In this document: piece after piece, positions 34,422 through 43,492 of the stretch
Layout: each line of letters starts with the position of its first letter
How positions within the stretch are numbered: position 1 is the stretch's first letter
From: Rhodopirellula baltica
GTDB taxonomy: Bacteria; Planctomycetota; Planctomycetia; Pirellulales; Pirellulaceae
Length of the DNA stretch: 64,000 bases
Assembly: GCA_002901265.1 (NCBI GenBank)
Contig: PPHI01000002.1
Span: 1-64,000 of the forward strand
Reading direction: 5' to 3'
Notes under the pieces: model-generated
What the model saw: only the letters and a program-made list of their open reading frames with translations
What the model was told of the DNA's origin: nothing
Database searches by the model: none
Translations under genes and position numbers: made by a program

Positions 34422-35992
34422 TTCAACAGTCTGGAGCCCCACAGCCAGATGAGTCAGTAGTCCCCACTGTCACCGGCGGAACCCCAAGCGATCTTGACCA
34501 CTTCATCGCGATGCGAATCGCGAACGAAATCGGCTACGCGATCCACCTTTTCCAATCGGCTGACGAAGATGCATTTGCCCAGCAGACTCTCGCAGACCCT
34601 TCTCGTGTGCACTCTGTCGAGCACGAAGGGCATGTCCGCCAAGGGCTTGTTTTGCCACAAGGATCTGTCGCGGTCTGGCAATGCGAAGCGAACCATGCCA
34701 AACGAGTAGGCAACCATGCTCTTGCCATCTTACAACTCGTGACGGCGCGACACGAAAACAAACAGCTCCTTTCGGAAGTCGATTCGCTGACCAACCAAGT
34801 GATGCAGGACTTCGAAGAACTGTCGTTGATTCGAACATTGGCGTCCAGCTTAGAATTGCCACAGAGCGCCGAGGAAATCGACACGTTCGTGATTTCCTCG
34901 CTTCGTCCGCTGGCCGGCGGAGTGGGAGCACAGTCGATGGCGGCAGTGTTGATGGACGAACACCAAATGCGTTCGCCACTTTGGACCAATGCCAAGCTGC
35001 TCGAAGACCAAGTCGCTTGGGATCTGATCGAACAACTCCGAAACGAGACAAGCCAGCAGCCCGTCGTACGAAACGTCAACATCGGTTCGATCGCCGATGG
35101 TGGCGACGCGATCAACGAACTCGTGATGGTCGAGTGCAGCAGTGAAGGCCGGCTGCACGGTTGGGTCATCGCGTGCAACCGTATCAAAGACGAAATGGAC
35201 GATTTGCCATGGGCTCAATTGGGCTTCACAACGGTGCAAGCTTCGTTGATGGAGACGGTTTCCAATCAACTTGCCTCGCAGCTCAATAACATTCGATTAC
35301 TGCGTCAAAAGGAAGAGCTCTTTACCGATGTCATTCGGGCATTGGTCAATGCCGTCGAAGCGCGTGACCCCTATACATGCGGGCATAGCGAACGAGTCGC
35401 ATGCTTCGCCCGATTACTCGCCTCGAAAATCGGTTTTAGCGCGATCGAATGTGAACGGATTTACTTGACGGGTCTACTGCACGATGTGGGCAAAATCGCG
35501 ATCCCGGACGGAGTGCTGCAAAAGCCCAACGCACTCAACGACGAAGAACGTGCCATCATTGAAACGCACACGGATTCTGGCTGGAGAATCCTCCAAGAGC
35601 TCGACGCGCTGCAAGACATCCTGCCCGGTGTCCTGTACCACCACGAACATTGGGATGGTGGCGGATATCCAGACAAACTGGTCGGCGAAAACATCCCCAT
35701 CGATGGACGCATCCTGGCGGTCTGCGACGCATTTGATGCAATGACGAGTGACCGTCCTTATCGCGAGGGCATGTCAGTCGACCGTGCGGTGAAAATCCTT
35801 TCAGGAGGTGCGGGCGGTTACTGGGATCCGAATTTGATCGACGTCTTTCAGCAAAGCATCGACGAGATCAACGAGATTCGCCTAAGCCATCAACCGCGTA
35901 CCCCCGCGTCCCGACCTTCGCCTGTCGACGGGATGCCGATCATCGGACTACCCGGAATCTCGGTCAGCCAATTTACCGGCGTCATCGCCTAG
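34418..35992 (+). CDS. HD-GYP cyclic-di-GMP phosphodiesterase with GAF-like sensor
   Basis: 524 residues. An N-terminal region up to about 290 includes a GAF-like domain (SAEEIDTFVISSLRPLAGGV, then GRLHGWVIACNRI). The HD-GYP domain follows with intact metal motifs: CGHSERVACFARLL, GLLHDVGKIAIPDGVL, YHHEHWDGGGYPDKLVGE and FDAMTSDRPYREGM. It should hydrolyse c-di-GMP to pGpG or GMP. It overlaps the receiver gene and ends the plus-strand signalling cluster. The intact motif contrasts with the HN version in the 32832 gene. Confidence 0.88.
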   Translation: MIQQSGAPQPDESVVPTVTGGTPSDLDHFIAMRIANEIGYAIHLFQSADEDAFAQQTLADPSRVHSVEHEGHVRQGLVLPQGSVAVWQCEANHAKRVGNHALAILQLVTARHENKQLLSEVDSLTNQVMQDFEELSLIRTLASSLELPQSAEEIDTFVISSLRPLAGGVGAQSMAAVLMDEHQMRSPLWTNAKLLEDQVAWDLIEQLRNETSQQPVVRNVNIGSIADGGDAINELVMVECSSEGRLHGWVIACNRIKDEMDDLPWAQLGFTTVQASLMETVSNQLASQLNNIRLLRQKEELFTDVIRALVNAVEARDPYTCGHSERVACFARLLASKIGFSAIECERIYLTGLLHDVGKIAIPDGVLQKPNALNDEERAIIETHTDSGWRILQELDALQDILPGVLYHHEHWDGGGYPDKLVGENIPIDGRILAVCDAFDAMTSDRPYREGMSVDRAVKILSGGAGGYWDPNLIDVFQQSIDEINEIRLSHQPRTPASRPSPVDGMPIIGLPGISVSQFTGVIA

Positions 35993-36007
35993 ACACACTC
36001 AGCACGA

Positions 36008-36823
36008 TCAAGCTGCGTTGCGTTCGAACGCTTGGTCGGCCACCGCGATCCGTTGAATCAATCGTCGGAAGTCGCCGGGCTTTGTGATCACCTGATCAAA
36101 GCCAGACGCGATCGCTTGTGCATGCAACTTCGGCGTGACAAAGCTACTGACCCAAACGTGCCGCGCGCCGCGTGGAACGTTTTTTGTGATCGTACGAAAA
36201 CTCGATGCATCAATTGCCGAGTCATCCCACCAGTATTCGTCAAAGTGATGCACTCGGGAAAGCGATTCAGGAGCACAAGCGGCCACGGCAACCGCGCCGG
36301 TTTCGGCAATCGCCAACAGTGAATTTGCCATCGCAATGTCACGCGAAACGATTACCAAACTGACAGGCTGTTCGGTGCGATCCGCTAAGAAACCGCAGTG
36401 CTGGAGCAGGGCAGGTAAGGTGGTTTTCCAAGCGTGCCATGCGACCGCAGTTCCTCCGAAAGCATCGACCGGAGAAGGGCGACAGCCGGCACAAAGTGGG
36501 CCGAGCAGCAAAACGATCGATGCGATTGGATGTTGTTGTGTCAATCGTCGAAATGAATCCTGTCCGCGCGTCGAATCGTTGCTGTGACAGGATAAGATCG
36601 CCCGGACGTCGCTCGCCGGACGTTCGATCGCCTCTTCAAGACTTTCTCGATATGCGATTTGCGAAACGTTGCGTTCGCAGAATTCAAACGCATCTCTGAA
36701 TGCAACTCGGTCACGACAGCCAATCCATAGCAGCGTTCCGGATTGAAGATTCGTCGCGGCGCGTTGCTCAAACGGGTTCGCCGTTTGCAAGCCGATTTTC
36801 GGCGAAGTCTCGTTCCTTGACAT
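36008..36823 (-). CDS. Receiver-like protein of unknown function
   Basis: 271 residues from the ATG at 36823; a TTG at 36913 would overlap the upstream gene by eight bases. Two Rossmann-like halves are seen. The second (LVIVSRDIAMANSLLAIAET, then GFDQVITKPGDFRRLIQRIA) resembles a receiver with Lys in TKPG, and the usual phospho-Asp is not obvious. It is downstream of the HTH-PtsN gene on the same strand, so the two probably work together. Confidence 0.55.
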   Translation of the reverse strand: MSRNETSPKIGLQTANPFEQRAATNLQSGTLLWIGCRDRVAFRDAFEFCERNVSQIAYRESLEEAIERPASDVRAILSCHSNDSTRGQDSFRRLTQQHPIASIVLLLGPLCAGCRPSPVDAFGGTAVAWHAWKTTLPALLQHCGFLADRTEQPVSLVIVSRDIAMANSLLAIAETGAVAVAACAPESLSRVHHFDEYWWDDSAIDASSFRTITKNVPRGARHVWVSSFVTPKLHAQAIASGFDQVITKPGDFRRLIQRIAVADQAFERNAA

Positions 36824-36905
36824 ACCGTGCCCCGACACACCCTTTGATTTTGACAACTGAGAATCGGCGTTGGAGCAGTGTCGGGTGAGGAAGCGATCGC
36901 TTCGT

Positions 36906-37610
36906 CTAACCAACCGACATCAGCGACTCGGCTTCACGCAAACATTCCCAGGCTTCTTTTGGAGAAGCACACTGACGCAAGCGATCCAAGAAAGAATCAA
37001 CCGAGATCAGTCGGCTGAGCTTGGCAAGGTTACGAAGGTGAGCGGCGTCGTCGTAAGAGCAGATCAGAAAAAAGATATCGGTCATATGGCCCGATTCGGA
37101 AAACGGGATCCGCGCCGGGCTGACAGCGAGTCCGATGACCGAGTCCGCCAAGATCGACGTCTGGGGACGGCGCGGGTGCATCAGTGCGACACCGCAATCA
37201 AGTGCTGTCGGGTGCATCTGTTCGCGACTTTTGACAGCCTCGGACATTGCCGGTGCGTCCCACATCAATCCAGACTGTGCTGCGAGCTCACAGATATTAC
37301 GAATCACCGAGGAACGTGTCCGCGCAGAAAACGGAATCTCGATCGTCGCTTCGGTACAAAGTTCGTGGATCGGACGATCACTTGATTGATCCGTCATACG
37401 ATCCACGACCGCTTGCATTTGATCCAATTCCGCCGTGTCATCACTGGCGCCGATCCGCTCCTCCAACCAGTGGTGAATCTCCGCTTCGCTGAATCTCCAT
37501 TGTCCGGCAACTCTTCGACCGGGAATCCGGCCACGCATCACCATTTTTTCGACTTGTGGCGGCGTGATATGCAGGTATTGGGCAAGCTGGGCTAAGTCGA
37601 AATCTTCCAT
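36906..37610 (-). CDS. HTH-fused PTS IIA (PtsN-like) protein
   Basis: 234 residues. An excisionase-type HTH (residues 1-52: LAQYLHITPPQVEKMVMRGR, then WRFSEAEIHHWLEE) is fused to a type-2 EIIA domain (about 80-225). The likely phospho-His is in CGVALMHPRRP. PtsN relatives bind partner proteins according to phosphorylation state. The N-terminal DNA-binding domain suggests direct promoter binding under PTS control. Just upstream of the receiver-like gene. Other phosphotransferase parts are not in the window. Confidence 0.8.
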   Translation of the reverse strand: MEDFDLAQLAQYLHITPPQVEKMVMRGRIPGRRVAGQWRFSEAEIHHWLEERIGASDDTAELDQMQAVVDRMTDQSSDRPIHELCTEATIEIPFSARTRSSVIRNICELAAQSGLMWDAPAMSEAVKSREQMHPTALDCGVALMHPRRPQTSILADSVIGLAVSPARIPFSESGHMTDIFFLICSYDDAAHLRNLAKLSRLISVDSFLDRLRQCASPKEAWECLREAESLMSVG

Positions 37611-37881
37611 CTGATGTTCTTGTGGTCGCGGTTTCGCGATGTCAAAAGCTGTAAAAACCTACGGCAAATGGTCCCCCGCAAGACTGTCGAGGGCCAACGC
37701 ACTGTATGTCAAACCGCCTCGATGTAGCAACGAGATAGTTTTCGGTTTCTTGGCGGATTTTCTAAAGTTTCACCCCTGGATCTTATTCTCGCTCTTGACC
37801 GGCGTGACGGCTGATCGCTATTTCCAACTGAAAACTTGCCCCCGGTCCGCTTAAGCCCCAATGTAAACAGGCTAAAGAAGC
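37611..37881. other. Divergent intergenic region
   Basis: 270 bases between the leftward HTH-PtsN gene and the rightward Gly/Pro-rich gene. Both promoters should lie here, but I see no motif I would commit to. Confidence 0.4.
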
Positions 37882-39378
37882 TTGAACGCCCCTTTCCGAA
37901 ATCGCTCCCTTCGCAAACGCCCAAACCAACCTCTGTTGGGTTGGCCGATTCGGCTTGTGATCCAAGCCGTCGGCTTTGCGTTGATCGCGGCGTTCGCGAC
38001 CGAAGGCGACCTATGGGCTCAGGGTGGGAACTCGCTGGACGTCCCGCAAACGCGATTGACGCCACTGGGAACAGCATTGCCTGGCGGGCAAACCTATCAA
38101 GGCGGTCAGAATTACCAAACGCCGCCAGACTTCACCAACCAGGGTTACAACAACCAAGGCTTCGGTACCGGCAATCTTGGTGCGCCGACGCTCGGTGGCA
38201 TGCAAACCAATCCGAACGCCGCTGGAAACCTCGGCTCGCCACTCGGCTACCCGACGACTCCCAGCGGGACCTTCGATCCATACGCAGGCGGACCGGCTGG
38301 CGGATACATCGCGCCGTCACCTTACGCGGGTGCCCCGCAAACCTATGGAGCGAATCCGACGTTTGGCGGCTTAGGATCTTCGCCCGTGCTAACAAACCCC
38401 TTTGGTGGTTCGCCGGTCGCGATTCCTTCCAGCGGATACGCCGGTCCGTTGTTCAATGGCGGAGGGTATGGAAGCACCGGATACAACGGAACGATCATGG
38501 ATCCCGCGATGACCGCCCCTGGTTATGCGGGTTCGCCATATCCCTCAGCGACTCCATCAACGTTGTTCCCCGGCGGAATCATGCAGCGTCCGGGGTCGCT
38601 TTTGCCACCGGTCGATCCATTCCGTTTGATTCAACGTGTCCGCATGCGACATACTTTTTTGGCCGATCCCGGTGACCACTCGGATATCAACACGACGGAC
38701 ATTGCCTTTGCCTTCGCCTTCCCGCGATTCTTTTGGTCGAATCAACCGTTATTCGTCGCCCCTTCGTTTTCATGGCACCAACCACATGAATACGACTTGT
38801 ACGACGCGTTCGTCGACTTGGCATGGCAATCCGATCCGAACCAAATCGCCGGGGTGGAGTTACAATTCGGCGTTGGCGTATTCTCCGAATTCGGCGTGTA
38901 CGATACCGACAGCCTTCGGCTTCGCGGCCGCGGTTTAGGCGTGTTCCGACTTTCGCCAGCGACCACGTTCAAAGTGGGTGTGCATTACCTCGACCGACAG
39001 CGAGTCAAAGTACTGCCAGCGGGCGGACTGTTTTGGCAACCCAACCCATTCACCAAGATCGACTTGTATTTCCCCCAACCGCGTTTATCAAAGTTCCTGG
39101 CGACCCTGGGGACCCAAGACGTCTGGTGGTATCTGACTGGCGAGTACGGCGAAGGTTCTTGGACGCGAAACGTGTTGAACGTCGAACGCCAAGCCGACAT
39201 CAATGACATTCGTGCGATCTTCGGTTTAGAACTCGGCCGCAGCGATTTGATTCGCGCTGGTCGTCGAACTTGGTTTGCTGAGGTTGGCTATGTATTCGAT
39301 CGCGAAATCTTTGTGAACGAACAACTGCACCAAGATCTCGACAGCACCTGGATGGTACGCCTGGGCGTCGGCTACTAG
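37882..39378 (+). CDS. Secreted Gly/Asn/Pro-rich protein with C-terminal barrel-like domain
   Basis: 498 residues from a TTG with AGAAG nearby. A signal peptide (IRLVIQAVGFALIAAFATEG) precedes about 190 residues of low complexity rich in Gly, Pro, Asn, Gln and Tyr. The C-terminal 270 residues alternate aromatic strands (FFWSNQPLFVAPSFSWHQPH) and close with LGVGY, the pattern of an outer-membrane strand. This suggests an envelope protein with an extended linker and a beta-barrel-like domain. No family assigned. Confidence 0.7.
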   Translation: MNAPFRNRSLRKRPNQPLLGWPIRLVIQAVGFALIAAFATEGDLWAQGGNSLDVPQTRLTPLGTALPGGQTYQGGQNYQTPPDFTNQGYNNQGFGTGNLGAPTLGGMQTNPNAAGNLGSPLGYPTTPSGTFDPYAGGPAGGYIAPSPYAGAPQTYGANPTFGGLGSSPVLTNPFGGSPVAIPSSGYAGPLFNGGGYGSTGYNGTIMDPAMTAPGYAGSPYPSATPSTLFPGGIMQRPGSLLPPVDPFRLIQRVRMRHTFLADPGDHSDINTTDIAFAFAFPRFFWSNQPLFVAPSFSWHQPHEYDLYDAFVDLAWQSDPNQIAGVELQFGVGVFSEFGVYDTDSLRLRGRGLGVFRLSPATTFKVGVHYLDRQRVKVLPAGGLFWQPNPFTKIDLYFPQPRLSKFLATLGTQDVWWYLTGEYGEGSWTRNVLNVERQADINDIRAIFGLELGRSDLIRAGRRTWFAEVGYVFDREIFVNEQLHQDLDSTWMVRLGVGY

Positions 39379-39541
39379 CGTGCCAACGTCACTAGTCAGC
39401 TAGCTTTTGTGATGCCGCTAACGTTCAACGATGTTGTGTCGAAGCAACATTGACGTTGCGATAAAACAACATCTTGATCGCGGCAATCGGCTTCTGCCCG
39501 TGTTTTTGACACTGGCACATGGAGTGCTTTTTGACGCGTCC

Positions 39542-39949
39542 ATGAAGACGCATCATCACATTTTCGGACTGATCATCTGCCTCAGTTTGGCATTCGCTAC
39601 GACGGGCTGCATCACACCAACGACCTTTCGCCAAGAGTACGGACGCTCGATCGGGCCTACCGATTCAGAAGCGTCGATACCGACCGGAATGCGTCGAACC
39701 AAGAACGGATGGGAAGACGCCTCGACCTGGGTTTGGGAAAACGGCAGGTCTCCTACATCGATCAACGGCTGGATCGAAGAACAACAAGATCGCGAACCGA
39801 GTTGGGTGCGGAAGGTTTTCGACCGCATTCGCTCAACGCCGCCACTCATGGTTGGCGTCATTCAAATCGCTTCGATCGCCGCGATTACCGCGATCGCTAA
39901 ATCCGCTCGAAAAGTCTCCGCTCCGTCAAGCGACCGCGAAGAGAAGTGA
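39542..39949 (+). CDS. Small lipoprotein
   Basis: 135 residues from the ATG at 39542; the frame extends to 39431. MKTHHHIFGLIICLSLAFAT followed by TGC is a lipoprotein signal (lipobox ATTGC). The rest is polar, with a hydrophobic helix near the C-terminus (PLMVGVIQIASIAAITAIAK), so it may also touch a membrane. Unknown function. Confidence 0.6.
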   Translation: MKTHHHIFGLIICLSLAFATTGCITPTTFRQEYGRSIGPTDSEASIPTGMRRTKNGWEDASTWVWENGRSPTSINGWIEEQQDREPSWVRKVFDRIRSTPPLMVGVIQIASIAAITAIAKSARKVSAPSSDREEK

Positions 39950-40102
39950 CAATCGGTAACCCATGATTAGGTAACCGACTGGATATTTGCGTTGCCTTGG
40001 GGGAGAGTTCTCACCCACGACGCCCCCCCACATGACCTGCGTGTCAGCTATCATAATTTCATGCCGACTCGCGATTCTTCATGCCCACATTGAAGTGCTG
40101 AA

Positions 40103-40678
40103 GTGACACGAATTCTATTGACCGCCTTTGAACCGTACGATCGCTGGAAAGAAAACGCCAGTTGGCTCGCCTTGGTCGATTTCACCAGTTGGTACGAAGG
40201 CGAACACGACATCACAACACGTCGCTACCCGGTCGACTATCAAAAACTCAAAGGCCTGCTGCGTGAAGACATCGCTGATGATTTCGATTTTGCCATCCAT
40301 CTAGGACAAGCGCCAGGATCGACATTGATCCTGTTAGAAGCCGTTGGATTGAACTTACGCAACAATGGCGAGCCGTTGCTGGTCGACGCACCAGCGGCTT
40401 ATCGTTCCAATCTCGATCTGATCCGAGGACAAGAACGATTGACAGCCGCAGGTATTCCAAGCGTCGTATCACATCATGCTGGAACGTATCTTTGCAACGC
40501 GGCTCTGTACTTGAGCCTGCACTACAGCCATGAGATGGGCCGGCGAACCGAGTCCGTGTTCGTGCACCTTCCGCTCACCCCAGCTCAAGTGGCAAGCGAT
40601 GGTTCGAATCTCGCCAGCATGAGCACTCCGATGCAGAGCGCTGCAATCGCGTTGCTGATCGATGAGTTGACCAACTAG
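40103..40678 (+). CDS. pcp: Pyroglutamyl-peptidase I
   Basis: 191 residues, slightly short of the usual 210-215. It removes N-terminal pyroglutamate from peptides. The N-terminus RILLTAFEPYDRWKENAS matches the FEPF motif. HLGQAPGSTLILLEAVGLN covers the Glu region, HHAGTYLCNAALY holds the nucleophilic Cys, and SVFVHLPLTPAQ the His, so the triad looks complete. It starts at a GTG. Isolated between unrelated genes. Confidence 0.87.
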   Translation: MTRILLTAFEPYDRWKENASWLALVDFTSWYEGEHDITTRRYPVDYQKLKGLLREDIADDFDFAIHLGQAPGSTLILLEAVGLNLRNNGEPLLVDAPAAYRSNLDLIRGQERLTAAGIPSVVSHHAGTYLCNAALYLSLHYSHEMGRRTESVFVHLPLTPAQVASDGSNLASMSTPMQSAAIALLIDELTN

Positions 40679-40693
40679 CTCAGTCGCACCTCG

Positions 40694-40891
40694 TTACGCT
40701 TCGCTCATCTGCTCATGGATAGGAAGCGATTCGCTCTGGCGGGCGGTTGGCAAGTTGCTTTGGCTGAAGGGTACAAGTGTTCCTGGTGGGAAGTGAAATG
40801 CTTTGATCTCGGGATGGTGCGTGCCTTCGATCAGCCCGACTTTAACAACGGTGCCATCAGCCAATTCAAGGGTATAGTCCAGCTCTTTCAT
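40694..40891 (-). CDS. Small uncharacterised protein
   Basis: 65 residues from the ATG at 40891, with AGGTGA eight bases upstream. The start (LDYTLELADGTVVKVGLIEG) folds plausibly as strands and a good ribosome site supports it. Function unknown. Confidence 0.5.
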   Translation of the reverse strand: MKELDYTLELADGTVVKVGLIEGTHHPEIKAFHFPPGTLVPFSQSNLPTARQSESLPIHEQMSEA

Positions 40892-40916
40892 CACTCACCT
40901 AATCGTACGTTTATCG

Positions 40917-41100
40917 CTAAACCAAAACACATCCCGCACGGATTGGTCCAGCTTGCCAACGACCTTCCATGCCTTTGAAGAACGCGATTGTTCCCAACAA
41001 GTCCGCATCGAGTTTGAAATATTCTGCGGCTTCTTTCTGATTCGTCCAAGAAACTTTGACAGCGCCCCTGCGAATGGGGGAACACCGTTGAATCTGCAGA
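40917..41100 (-). pseudogene. Coding remnant without a start
   Basis: Read on the minus strand, the frame ending at 40917 gives a protein-like stretch (VSWTNQKEAAEYFKLDADLL, then MEGRWQAGPIRAGCVLV) but lacks an ATG/GTG/TTG at its beginning. It ends 26 bases before the 40891 start. It may be a decayed gene fragment or a leader. Confidence 0.3.
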
Positions 41101-41388
41101 CCATCAGAGGGACACCGAACATTACGTCGAAGCAGAATCAGATTCGAACCGACTCTTTTCGCGTGACAGAAAACACGTCAAACACGCGCTCGCTTGTGCG
41201 AATTAATCCACTCAATCAGCGTCCTATGACGCATCGAATCGGAAAGCGGTTCCGTTGACGATCAATGATTTTTTCAACACGCGTTTGCTTCCGAAAACAT
41301 CGTGTTAAACAATCTGATCGACTGTTCAGTCGGGGAATAAAAGACCAACTGATCAAGTGTAAAGTGCACTCGATCTACATCCGTCGGC
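41101..41388. other. Noncoding stretch
   Basis: About 290 bases before the sigma-54 regulator's stop. No gene, repeat or RNA I can support. Confidence 0.4.
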
Positions 41389-42519
41389 TTAGTCGCCGAG
41401 GCCGTAGTCCTTGATTTTCTTATGCAGCGTATTACGGTTCATTCCCAAGCGTGTCGCGGCTTTGGTTTGCACGCCACCGCACGCTTCGAGAACTTGTGCG
41501 ATCAACTCACGCTCCACGTGATCCACGACGTTGCGATGCAATTCTTGGGACGAATCACCGGCTTCAAGAATCCCTGACGTCACAACGGACTTGGTCAACG
41601 CTTGAAAGTCGCGTGGCTGACTCTCACCGGTCATCGGGTCGGTGCTGATCGGTTGGTTTTCGGTCACGCAACGCGGCAACAGCTCGTGTACCAGTTCGTC
41701 CGTCTCTGCCATCACGACGGCACGCTCGACATAGTTTTGCAACTCTCGAACGTTTCCAGGCCAATGGTAATTGCGCAAGGCCTCCATCGTTCCCGGACCG
41801 ATATGAACGACATAGCGATCGTTCAGTTCGTTGTAGTAATCGAGAAAGTGCGAGACAAGCGAAGGGATGTCGTCGCGACGTTTCCGCAGCGGCGGGATTT
41901 CGATCGGCACCACATTGAGACGCCAATACAAGTCCTCACGAAAACGTCCGGCGCGAACCTCGCCCATTAAGTCTCGGTTACTTGCCGCGATAATTCGCAC
42001 GTCGGTTCGCAGCGTATTGGTGTCACCAACGCGTTCGAATTCTTTCTCCTGAAGTACACGCAGCAATTTGACTTGCAAGGTCAACGACGTGCTGTTGATT
42101 TCATCGAGGAAGATCGTTCCGCCCTGAGCAGCTTCGAAACGTCCGGTCCGGTTGCTGACCGCCCCGGTAAATGCCCCGCGAACGTGGCCGAACAATTCGC
42201 TTTCTAGCAAGCTTTCGCTGAGTGCCCCACAGTTAACTCGCACGAACGGGCGCCCGCTACGGTGACTGAGGTTGTGGACGGCACCGGCGACAAGTTCTTT
42301 GCCGACACCGGTTTCTCCGAGAATCAGCACCGACGCGTTGCTTACCGCGACCCGGCGGGTCACTCGGTAAACCTCTCGCATCGCCGCACATTCACCGATG
42401 ATCCCGGGAAGGGCTGTGTCGTGCGGTGTTGTCGCTGAATTGCCAAGCATTACGTTGGACGTCGATGCGAATTTGAATGGGGCTGCGAGACCGTTTTCTG
42501 GCCGATCTCGAACCGCCAC
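41389..42519 (-). CDS. Sigma-54 dependent activator (AAA+ and Fis HTH)
   Basis: 376 residues. The AAA+ domain shows Walker A GETGVGKE (68-75), the sigma-54 contact loop GAFTGA (115-120), Walker [20 protein letters not shown] (sensor) and [16 protein letters not shown] Fis-type HTH closes it ([20 protein letters not shown]). It opens promoter complexes of sigma-54 RNA polymerase. There is no receiver domain, so input must come through the N-terminus or a partner. The GTG start at 42519 is uncertain; an ATG at 42450 would lose 23 residues. Confidence 0.92.
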   Translation of the reverse strand: MAVRDRPENGLAAPFKFASTSNVMLGNSATTPHDTALPGIIGECAAMREVYRVTRRVAVSNASVLILGETGVGKELVAGAVHNLSHRSGRPFVRVNCGALSESLLESELFGHVRGAFTGAVSNRTGRFEAAQGGTIFLDEINSTSLTLQVKLLRVLQEKEFERVGDTNTLRTDVRIIAASNRDLMGEVRAGRFREDLYWRLNVVPIEIPPLRKRRDDIPSLVSHFLDYYNELNDRYVVHIGPGTMEALRNYHWPGNVRELQNYVERAVVMAETDELVHELLPRCVTENQPISTDPMTGESQPRDFQALTKSVVTSGILEAGDSSQELHRNVVDHVERELIAQVLEACGGVQTKAATRLGMNRNTLHKKIKDYGLGD

Positions 42520-42640
42520 TGGTAACTTGATTTCGTTGAACGATCACCCGTTCCGCCACGACTTGCGACGACGTCGCAAATGTCCACGAGCTCAATAGAG
42601 AAATTAGCGTTTTATGCGCTTCACCGGTACCCGGTGTTGA

Positions 42641-43492
42641 TTAAGGACGATTCGAAACGCTTTGGAGAGCGGTTTGGGCATAATTTCGGAATCGGGCACG
42701 ATCGCTCGGCGCCAGTGGGGCGAGTCGTTGCTTGGACTCGATCTCTGCGATGACCTCCGCAAAAGCCGCCGGACCGCCAGGAAGTGGCACCACCACAACC
42801 GCAGGCGTTTGCTCGCCAGTCCAACGCGTTGAACGCGACTCCAGTTTTGCCGCTGCAATCGCATCGGGGTGTACCGAATCATCGCTGAAGAAAACGATGG
42901 GAACCAATCGGCCACGTGGCAACCGTCGAATCCGGTCAACCAACTCAACGGCAGACGCATCGGTGAGCTGAATCTTGCTGACGACCATTCGCAGGTCGCC
43001 ACCATCTGCTACCGCCCGTTCGGCCTGCATTGCATTGGTTGCCAAACGAACTTCGTGTCCCAGTTCGCCCAAGATGACTTCTTGTCGAACGGCAACAACC
43101 GGACGCGTTTCCACCAACACCGCGCTAGGCTGGTTAGACAACGAAGCCATCTCTGCGAGCGACTGTTGAACTTCGCTCGAGCCCGCAAAATAGATTTTAT
43201 CGCCAGCATTTGCCAGCTCCGTCACTAACATTGTCGCTTCGTATCTCACGCGTGGCGACGGATGGCTCGTCGCCGCGGCGACTAGGGCTGATCGTTGATC
43301 GCCGTTGCCACGTAACTGTTCTGACGCAGGCTTCACCGCGAGGATCCGAATCACCCCAAGAGCAGCCGGTTCATCACCTTCGGCTTGACACTCTGTCAAC
43401 GTTGCGAGCAAGAACGCGTCATCTACCAATCCACCATACGACGCCATCACGGCATCAACTTGGCTTTCATCACCCCAGTCCAAGTCAGCCAT
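42641..43492 (-). CDS. Receiver-like protein, probably C-terminal part of a split gene
   Basis: 283 residues. A helical N-terminal section with HEAT-like flavour is followed by a receiver-like domain (residues about 120-245; VLVETRPVVAVRQEVILGEL, PIVFFSDDS) whose phospho-Asp is not certain. The start overlaps the end of the 43447-44526 gene by 46 bases in another frame. A protein-like continuation is lost there, so it is likely that one gene has been split by an indel near 43470. No function assigned. Confidence 0.6.
   Translation of the reverse strand: MADLDWGDESQVDAVMASYGGLVDDAFLLATLTECQAEGDEPAALGVIRILAVKPASEQLRGNGDQRSALVAAATSHPSPRVRYEATMLVTELANAGDKIYFAGSSEVQQSLAEMASLSNQPSAVLVETRPVVAVRQEVILGELGHEVRLATNAMQAERAVADGGDLRMVVSKIQLTDASAVELVDRIRRLPRGRLVPIVFFSDDSVHPDAIAAAKLESRSTRWTGEQTPAVVVVPLPGGPAAFAEVIAEIESKQRLAPLAPSDRARFRNYAQTALQSVSNRP

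Noticed and set aside
37836-38675. Long frame of 279 residues overlapping the Gly/Pro-rich gene
   Set aside because: It is Arg/Trp-rich, typical of a shadow frame of the real gene at 37882, which has a signal peptide and a sensible protein composition.
39513-39528. Near-match to a sigma-54 promoter (TGGCAC, five bases, GTGC) upstream of the 39542 lipoprotein gene
   Set aside because: The second half departs from TTGC, and the predicted transcript start would fall only about three bases before the ATG.
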